DNA of 64,000 nt from Leptospira sp. WS58.C1 (GTDB lineage: Bacteria > Spirochaetota > Leptospiria > Leptospirales > Leptospiraceae). Made by a program: the position numbers and the translations under genes. Of the stretch, positions 58,366 through 64,000 are shown piece by piece. Position 1 is the stretch's first letter. The number at the start of each line of letters is the position of its first letter. The notes under the pieces are model-generated. The model worked only from the letters and a program-made list of their open reading frames with translations, was not told the origin of the DNA and ran no database searches. The stretch lies in NCBI RefSeq assembly GCF_040833995.1, contig NZ_CP162137.1:884001-948000 (forward strand), given 5' to 3'.

Positions 58366-60447
58366 ATGGACCCTGAGCCGACAGATTACCGCTTTCGAAA
58401 TCTACTTTCTTTAGTTTTTTGTATCTTCGTAATTTCCTGCAATTCTTTCGAAGCACCGGTCGCTCAAAAAGGTGTTTTAGACTTAACTCATTGGGATTAT
58501 AGATCCAGCCCTACCATAAATTTACAGGGAGAATGGTCTTTTTTTCCGAATACATTTCAGCCTGACGATAATTCCGAAAAGCCAGAAGAGTTTCGTAAAG
58601 TCCCTGGCGTTTGGTCCGGCAACAGTTATGCGCTTCTTAAATTGAAAATTTTTCTTCCTGAAAAACACGGACGATTAGCGATCTATTCCAAACATCAGGC
58701 GACCGCCTTTGAAATTTTGATTAACGGAGTTTCCGCCGGGAGTTCGGGAAAACCGGGAATCTCTTCGGAGACAAGTATTCCGGATAATCGCCCGGTTTAT
58801 TATGAATGGGACGAGTCGGCTAACGAAGTGGATATTAGTTTCAAAATTTCTAATTTCCATCATAGGTTGACCGGGCTTTGGTTCGATATCCGTTTCGGCG
58901 ATGCCGAGGCCGTTTATAAAGAAACTCTAATACTTAGGGATTGGGACCTTTTTTTGGCGGGACTTTTTTTTATGTCCACCATTTACCATCTGGGTCTTTT
59001 TTTTCTCAGAAGGCAGGATCGCACTCCTCTAGTATTCGCTTTATTCTGCTTTTGTTTATTTCTTCGTTTATTCGTAACCGAGGAAAAATTGATCCAATTC
59101 TATTTTCCTTGGGTGGATTATCCACTTTCTATGAATTTGGAATATCTTACCATGTATGCCGCTTTACCTTTAGGGCTTCATTTTTTGAGACATTCCTTTC
59201 CGGTCTATTTTCCTCGAAAATGGATGTTATTATTTTATCTCATCTCATTTACATTTTCTTTAAGTACAATTTTTCCTTTTCCTATTCCTTCCTTGCCAAT
59301 TCCTTATTTTCAGATGGTCTTTTTGGGCGGGGTAGTATTCGCACTTGTGGTACTTTTTAGGGCGATCATTCATAAAGAACAATATTCTATCGCGATCGGA
59401 TTTGCCATATTCGCTCTTATCTTAGCGGGGATTTTCGATATGCTTGCCGCTCGACAGATCATATTCGCTAGGTTTATTATTCCAATCGGAATGTTCGTGG
59501 CCATTCTTACCCAGACATTCATTCTTTCTTCTAGATACAGAGATCTATATAGAGAAAAGGAAAAACTTTCGGATCGACTACAACGTTTGAACGAGACCTA
59601 CAGTAGATTCGTACCTATCAGCTTTTTGGAATTTTTAGGTAAGGGAAAGTTGGAGGATATGAGGCCCGGGGATCAGATCAAAAAGGAGATGACCATCCTA
59701 TTTGCGGATATCAGGTCTTTTACCGAGATCTCGGAAAGTCTGGACTCCAAGGAAAGTTTCGAATTACTAAATTCATATATTTCAGAGATGGAACCTCTCA
59801 TTCATTCCAATCGCGGTTTTGTGGATAAGTATTTTGGGGACGCGATCATGGCTTTGTTTCCGGAAAGTTCGGACGATGCGGTGAATGCCGCCATCTCGAT
59901 GCAAAATCGTATTTTGGATTATAATCAAAGAAGAATGGACCAAGGAAATCGTGCGATCGGAGTAGGGATCGGTATCCATACGGGTTCCTTGATGATGGGC
60001 CTTGTCGGTTCAGGAGATCGTATGGAAAGTACGGTGATCTCGGATGTAGTACATCTGGCTTCTAAATTGGAAGCTTTGAATAAATATTACGGCTCTAGTA
60101 TATTGATCAGCGAAGATACTTATTCAAAATTAAACTCTTCCGAAAAATTCCTACTTCGGAAATTGGATAAACTCAAATTTAGAGGGAAAGAAGAACCTAA
60201 GGCAATCTATGAGCTGGGAGATCATTTGAGTAAAACCGAAAAAGAAGCATTCCTAAGATCGAAAGGCAATTTTGAAAGAGGAGTCGAACTTTTTCATTCC
60301 GGAAAGTATTTGGATTCAGGCGAATTCTTTCGGGAAGCATTGAGGATCTATTCCGGAGACAGGGCCGCGAACTTGTATTTAAAACGTTGCACGGAACAAA
60401 TTTATTCTTCCAATACAAAAGTGCAACCCGGTCCGGATCTAGCTTAA
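58366..60447 (+). CDS. 7TM-receptor adenylate/guanylate cyclase (class III) lipoprotein-type
   Basis: This 693-residue protein has a lipobox-like VISC (C25), an N-terminal 7TMR-DISM extracellular beta domain (about 30-175), seven helices (about 190-395), a linker coiled coil (395-425) and a class III cyclase domain (about 440-605). Metal-binding Asp D448 (FADIR) and D492 (FGDAI) are intact. The usual Asn and Arg of the catalytic VNxASR site are H563 and K567 in VVHLASK, so activity or substrate choice may be altered. A TPR-like tail ends the protein. TTGACA at 58322 is a possible -35 box. The ligand is unknown. Confidence 0.85.
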   Translation: MDPEPTDYRFRNLLSLVFCIFVISCNSFEAPVAQKGVLDLTHWDYRSSPTINLQGEWSFFPNTFQPDDNSEKPEEFRKVPGVWSGNSYALLKLKIFLPEKHGRLAIYSKHQATAFEILINGVSAGSSGKPGISSETSIPDNRPVYYEWDESANEVDISFKISNFHHRLTGLWFDIRFGDAEAVYKETLILRDWDLFLAGLFFMSTIYHLGLFFLRRQDRTPLVFALFCFCLFLRLFVTEEKLIQFYFPWVDYPLSMNLEYLTMYAALPLGLHFLRHSFPVYFPRKWMLLFYLISFTFSLSTIFPFPIPSLPIPYFQMVFLGGVVFALVVLFRAIIHKEQYSIAIGFAIFALILAGIFDMLAARQIIFARFIIPIGMFVAILTQTFILSSRYRDLYREKEKLSDRLQRLNETYSRFVPISFLEFLGKGKLEDMRPGDQIKKEMTILFADIRSFTEISESLDSKESFELLNSYISEMEPLIHSNRGFVDKYFGDAIMALFPESSDDAVNAAISMQNRILDYNQRRMDQGNRAIGVGIGIHTGSLMMGLVGSGDRMESTVISDVVHLASKLEALNKYYGSSILISEDTYSKLNSSEKFLLRKLDKLKFRGKEEPKAIYELGDHLSKTEKEAFLRSKGNFERGVELFHSGKYLDSGEFFREALRIYSGDRAANLYLKRCTEQIYSSNTKVQPGPDLA

Positions 60448-60449
60448 GG

Positions 60450-61802
60450 TCATTCTCCGTTTAAAAACAAGGTTTCTTCCGCGTCTTCCTGGGAATCTTC
60501 GGAAGCGGAATCCAAAGACTTGCGGACCTTGGCGCCTAGTTTACGGATGTTCTCCGCTCTTCCTAAAAGATTTCCTCTGCCTGATTTTAATTTTCCGAGA
60601 ACGGCATCGTAATTGTCTTTGGACTTATCAATGGATTTTCCTAGAACTTCCAGAGCGGTAACGATCTCTACGATCTTATCGTACATCTTACCGGATTCTT
60701 CCGCGATCTGTTCCGAATTTTTGTTTTGTTTTTCCTTTCTCCAAAGATTGGCCACCATTTTTAAGGAAACCATTAGAGTGGAAGGGGTAACGATTAGGAT
60801 ATTTTTTGCGTAAGCATCTTCTAAAAATTTCGGATCCGTACGAACTGCTTCGTAGTAAGAAGGTTCCACGGGTAAAAACATCAATACGAAGTCCAGAGAT
60901 TCTATCCCGTACAAGGACTGGTAATTTTTCTTATATAGCCCGGAGACATGCTCATATAAACTTTTAAGATGTTTTTGTAGAGCCGCCTTTTTTACTTCTT
61001 CCGTTTCTGCCGAAGCGTATTCCACGTAAGCCGTTAAGGAGACTTTGGAGTCTATTACGATCGATTTACCGGAAGGAAGTTTGACTACTATATCCGGTCT
61101 CAATCTTCCGTCTTCCGTTTGTACGGACTCCTGAGCTGTGTATTCCCTTCCTTTGACAAGACCGCTATTCTGGAGAATATTTTCGAGTATTCCTTCTCCC
61201 CAATCCCCTTGCGTTTTCGAATTTCCTTTCAGAGCGGAAGCCAAACTTTTGGCGTCTTCTGAAAGAGTTTTATTCATTTCTAATAGATTATTGATCTGAG
61301 CCTTTAAGTTTGCGGTATCGTCCTTATGTTCTTTATGAGAAAGTTCCACTTTTACGCCGAATTTTTCAATTTCGTCCTTAAACGGGCGAAGCAAGTCGGT
61401 GATCTTTTCGTGGGTCTGCTGGCTGAATTTTTGGGAGTTATCTAACAGAGCTTGATTGGCTGCATGTTTGAACTTTTCATCAAGCTTGGTCATAAGCTCT
61501 TCGAATTCTTTTTTTTGGTTCTCCAATCTTTCTTTCAAAAGATCGGATTCTTTCTTCATAGCTTGGTAATAGCCGATCGCTTTTTCCGTTTTTTCGGAAT
61601 TCTCTTTTAATTCTTTTTCTAACTGGAGGATCCTTTCTTTGGATCTTTGTTCCGAGGTGAGAAGGCCCGCTTTTTCTAATTTTAACTTTTCGTGTTCATT
61701 CGGATTGATACCGGACTCTTTTGAATAGAGGGCTTTGGCTAAAAAGAATGCCAGGCCAAATCCTATAAGAAGACCGGTGAGTAATACGATTGCAAATTCC
61801 AT
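60450..61802 (-). CDS. rmuC: RmuC family DNA recombination protein
   Basis: This 450-residue protein has one N-terminal membrane helix (about 3-20), a long coiled coil (about 40-200) and the RmuC nuclease-like core, containing QGDWGEGILENILQNSGL, RPDIVVKLPSGKSIVIDSKVSLTAY and VEPSYYEAVRTDP. The core resembles PD-(D/E)XK nucleases. In E. coli it limits inversion at short repeats, which is notable because inverted repeats are present in this window. It converges with the cyclase gene, with a gap of 2 bp. Confidence 0.93.
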   Translation of the reverse strand: MEFAIVLLTGLLIGFGLAFFLAKALYSKESGINPNEHEKLKLEKAGLLTSEQRSKERILQLEKELKENSEKTEKAIGYYQAMKKESDLLKERLENQKKEFEELMTKLDEKFKHAANQALLDNSQKFSQQTHEKITDLLRPFKDEIEKFGVKVELSHKEHKDDTANLKAQINNLLEMNKTLSEDAKSLASALKGNSKTQGDWGEGILENILQNSGLVKGREYTAQESVQTEDGRLRPDIVVKLPSGKSIVIDSKVSLTAYVEYASAETEEVKKAALQKHLKSLYEHVSGLYKKNYQSLYGIESLDFVLMFLPVEPSYYEAVRTDPKFLEDAYAKNILIVTPSTLMVSLKMVANLWRKEKQNKNSEQIAEESGKMYDKIVEIVTALEVLGKSIDKSKDNYDAVLGKLKSGRGNLLGRAENIRKLGAKVRKSLDSASEDSQEDAEETLFLNGE

Positions 61803-61914
61803 TTTGACTCCTTTTTGGAATTCGGTACAATTCGGGATACCTATTTCCAGGATAGAATTTCCATTTTATGGGGACCCCGGACAAATTTGGGATCCCTGGT
61901 GAGAATTTAAAAAA

Positions 61915-63429
61915 TTAATTTTTTCCTTTTTTACGGGAAGGGCCCGAACCTGAGCCTTTTTTATTGCCTGAGTGGAATCGATTGGTGTTTCGATTTTTAT
62001 CCTTATGGTCCCGTTTTCCGTTTTGTTTGGATTTTCCACCGAAACGTCTATCTCTGTCGTTTCTCGAATGACTTTCTTTTTCTCGGAAACCCCTTTGATC
62101 TTGGTCAAAACGGACTTCGGAGTCGAATTTTTCGGACTTATCCGCAAGGGCCAATTTGAATAGCGCTGCCGCTATTCGTTCCGCCGGAATTCCTTCGGAG
62201 GTAAGTTTCTTAACGAGTTTGGAATATTCGGAAACGTCTCCTTCCTCCGCAACTTCTTTTACGATATGGGAATATTCTAAAAATTTCTTTTCCGTGAGTT
62301 CTGAAATATCAGGGACTTTTCCGAGTTCCATTTCGAATTCATGGTCTTCTCTGATCTTGCGTAATGTTTTGAAGTCCTTATTAGAAACAAAACTGAGCGC
62401 GAGTCCTTTTCTTCCAGCTCTTCCTGTTCTACCGATACGGTGCACATAGTCTTCGGAATCTCTAGGGATATCGTAATTAAATACTGCTTCTACGTCGCTT
62501 ACATCAATTCCTCTTCCGGCTACGTCAGTTGCTACAAGAACTGTAACAAGTCCAGAGCGAAATCCGGACATTACCTTGTTTCTTTGGTTTTGGGAAAGAT
62601 CTCCATGCAATCCTTCGGAGAATACTCCTTTGGATTTTAAGAATTCCACAAGTTCATCCACTCGGACCTTAGTATTACAAAATACTAAAGAAGCCTTAGG
62701 AGTATGATATTCTAAAAGACGTATCAATGCCTCGTGTTTGAGGCCTTCTCTCATTTCAAAATAGATCTGCTGGATCTTAGGTCGGTCCGCTTTTCCTCCG
62801 GTCACATCTACAACCTTGGGAGAATTTTGGAACTTTTTAGTGATCCCCATCACCTTTGCGGAAAGGGTTGCGGAGAACAGAATAGTCTGTCTTTCTTCCG
62901 GGACCTTTGCAAGAATGATTTCCATGTCCTCCAAAAATCCCATGTCCAACATTTCGTCCGCTTCGTCTAGGATCACCATTTTGACTTTGCTCAAATCCAA
63001 GGTTTTGCGATCCATATGATCCATGGTCCTTCCAGGTGTACCGACGATCACTTGCGGTTTTCTTTTTAATGCCTTGAATTGTTTGGTGATATCGTCTCCG
63101 CCGTAGATTGCGACTACTTGGAAATCTTCTTTATATTTTCCTAATTTTCTATACTCTTCCGCGACTTGGACTACCAATTCTCTTGTCGGGCAGAGTACTA
63201 ATACTTGAGGTGACTGTTCTTTTTCTTCCAGTATTTCTAAACTTGGAATTGCGAATGCCGCCGTTTTACCTGTTCCTGTACGGGAATGACCGATTACGTC
63301 CCTTCCGGAAAGAATAAGTGGAATAGCTTCGGATTGGATGGAAGAAGGTTCGGTAAATCCTAGATCGGATACGGCTTTTAATACGTCCTCGGATATACCG
63401 AGTTCATGGAATGTTTTTTTAGGTTTCAA
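61915..63429 (-). CDS. DEAD-box RNA helicase
   Basis: This 504-residue helicase has SRTGTGKT (49-56), PTREL (81-85), TPGR (131-134) and DEAD (155-158), followed by SAT and HRIGRTGR. All core motifs are present. The C-terminus (about 430-504) is a basic, disordered tail rich in Lys, Arg, Gly and Asn, as in CsdA/RhlE-like RNA binders. It starts at TTG 63429 with CAGGAG in front, and a hairpin lies just before that ribosome-binding site. It is likely cytoplasmic and functions in ribosome assembly or mRNA turnover. Confidence 0.94.
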   Translation of the reverse strand: MKPKKTFHELGISEDVLKAVSDLGFTEPSSIQSEAIPLILSGRDVIGHSRTGTGKTAAFAIPSLEILEEKEQSPQVLVLCPTRELVVQVAEEYRKLGKYKEDFQVVAIYGGDDITKQFKALKRKPQVIVGTPGRTMDHMDRKTLDLSKVKMVILDEADEMLDMGFLEDMEIILAKVPEERQTILFSATLSAKVMGITKKFQNSPKVVDVTGGKADRPKIQQIYFEMREGLKHEALIRLLEYHTPKASLVFCNTKVRVDELVEFLKSKGVFSEGLHGDLSQNQRNKVMSGFRSGLVTVLVATDVAGRGIDVSDVEAVFNYDIPRDSEDYVHRIGRTGRAGRKGLALSFVSNKDFKTLRKIREDHEFEMELGKVPDISELTEKKFLEYSHIVKEVAEEGDVSEYSKLVKKLTSEGIPAERIAAALFKLALADKSEKFDSEVRFDQDQRGFREKESHSRNDRDRRFGGKSKQNGKRDHKDKNRNTNRFHSGNKKGSGSGPSRKKGKN

Positions 63430-63441
63430 AGATAGCTCCTG

Positions 63442-63470
63442 GGATACTTGCGTAAATTTTTACGGTATCC
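63442..63470 (-). promoter_or_regulatory. 5'-leader hairpin immediately upstream of the helicase ribosome-binding site
   Basis: GGATAC (63442-63447) pairs with GTATCC (63465-63470), and CGTAA (63451-63455) with TTACG (63460-63464), with an internal TTG bulge. On the minus strand the hairpin ends next to CAGGAG, the site for the TTG start. It could modulate ribosome access, for example with temperature, as is known for leaders of some cold-induced helicases. This is inference. Confidence 0.45.
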
Positions 63471-63608
63471 TCACGATTATGCCTTTCCGGCTAAGAGCTT
63501 GGATCTTTATAGAATGGTCCTATTTAAACATAAAGGAAAGATTTAGGCTCTGGTATCGTTTCTTCCATGAATTCAAACACGACTCTCCAGCATAGCATTA
63601 AAGGTCTT

Positions 63609-64000
63609 TTATTCCTTTCCGGTTTTCATATATTTCAGCCGTAACTTATCCGGAAACTTTTCGATCGCATATCTAAGCATGGTCCTGGGCATCTTATGGG
63701 CATGTTTGTCTAAAAAATCTGTTTCAGATTTGAGGCTTCTGTTGCCCACTTCTCTTAGCATCCAACCCACCGCCTTATGGATGAGATCCTCTTTGTCCGA
63801 TAAGAGTAATTCGGAGATCTTTAAGGTATCCTTAAAGTCTCCTTTGCGTATAAAAGCGAAAGTGGAGATGATCGCGATCCGTCTTTCCCATATATTATTC
63901 GATTTAACTAACTTATATAGGAGGTCCCTTTTTTTATCTATGAGATAATCCCCTATCAAATCTCTGGAGCTTAGGTCTACGATGTCCCAATTGTTTACGT
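63609..64000 (-). CDS. DNA alkylation repair protein, AlkD-like, C-terminal part (5' end outside window)
   Basis: The reading frame is open to the right edge. It shows NNWDIVDLSSRDLIGDYL, then NIWERRIAIISTFAFIRKGDF and DLIHKAVGWMLREVGNRS, then MPRTMLRYAIEKF, the HEAT-like repeats of AlkD glycosylases. The catalytic Trp/Asp region (NNWDIVD) is inside the window. It removes bulky or charged alkylated bases. An ATG or GTG start must lie beyond 64000. The end near 63609 has no recognisable terminator. Confidence 0.88.
   Translation of the reverse strand, partial: VNNWDIVDLSSRDLIGDYLIDKKRDLLYKLVKSNNIWERRIAIISTFAFIRKGDFKDTLKISELLLSDKEDLIHKAVGWMLREVGNRSLKSETDFLDKHAHKMPRTMLRYAIEKFPDKLRLKYMKTGKE

Overview
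The window looks like a chromosomal segment of a Leptospira species, probably one of the higher-G+C lineages. By eye the base composition is around the low 40s % G+C; I did not count it. The main evidence is the style of the proteins: many short lipoproteins with loose spirochaete lipoboxes (VNC, ISC, FDC, INC, TYC), a cytochrome c maturation cluster, a 7TM-cyclase receptor, and the order rplU-prp-rpmA-obg-proB-proA-nadD-yqeK-LCP-rsfS. I see no rRNA, tRNA, CRISPR array, transposase or prophage gene. Most of the window is housekeeping and envelope functions, densely packed with many 4-bp start/stop overlaps.

Layout. 0-6.5 kb: the end of a PP2C phosphatase, a nested inverted-repeat element, a ketoacyl synthase-SiaB-like kinase operon, a lipoprotein, and a minus-strand operon (FtsX-like permease, ABC ATPase, ROK kinase, HIT protein, flippase-like membrane protein). 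6.6-12.2 kb: a membrane TPR protein with a degenerate Mrr-type domain, a lipoprotein, a TolC plus periplasmic-adaptor pair without its pump, and lexA. 12.2-15.7 kb: lipoprotein, ctpA, tsaD, pssA. 15.7-22.5 kb: two exported proteins of unknown function, a small ORF with radC, and wzm-wzt-ugd for surface polysaccharide. 22.5-28.5 kb: thioredoxin-TPR protein, hisE, and a minus-strand operon of tautomerase, YdcF-type protein, ccmE, ccmF, ccmH and a zinc-ribbon protein. 28.5-37 kb: Mpo1-like protein, AraC regulator with hydrolase, small transporter, polysaccharide deacetylase, AMACR-type enzyme, small membrane proteins and acyl-CoA dehydrogenase. 37-43.7 kb: Crp-like regulator, lipoprotein hydrolase, an ECF41 sigma factor with its FAD oxidoreductase, di-heme peroxidase and TolC. 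43.8-53 kb: YyaL-type protein and the long ribosome/GTPase/proline/NAD operon. 53-64 kb: pirin, typA, lipase, lipoprotein, 7TM-cyclase, rmuC, DEAD-box helicase and the 3' part of an AlkD-like gene.

The most interesting points are as follows. (1) The ECF41-type sigma factor lies in an operon whose promoter reads TGTCACA-N16-CGTC, the known ECF41 signature, so the unit is probably autoregulated. (2) CcmE has a CxxxY motif in place of the usual haem-binding His, and its CcmH partner has a rearranged cysteine motif. (3) The TPR protein ends in an Mrr-like domain in which the catalytic residues appear replaced. (4) A 20-bp sequence occurs three times and twice supplies the stop codon of the neighbouring gene. 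(5) A shared CGAACGTTC palindrome lies upstream of both the acyl-CoA dehydrogenase and the lipase. (6) The gene for the L27-processing protease Prp is present although L27 has no N-terminal extension. None of these has been tested by a search here.
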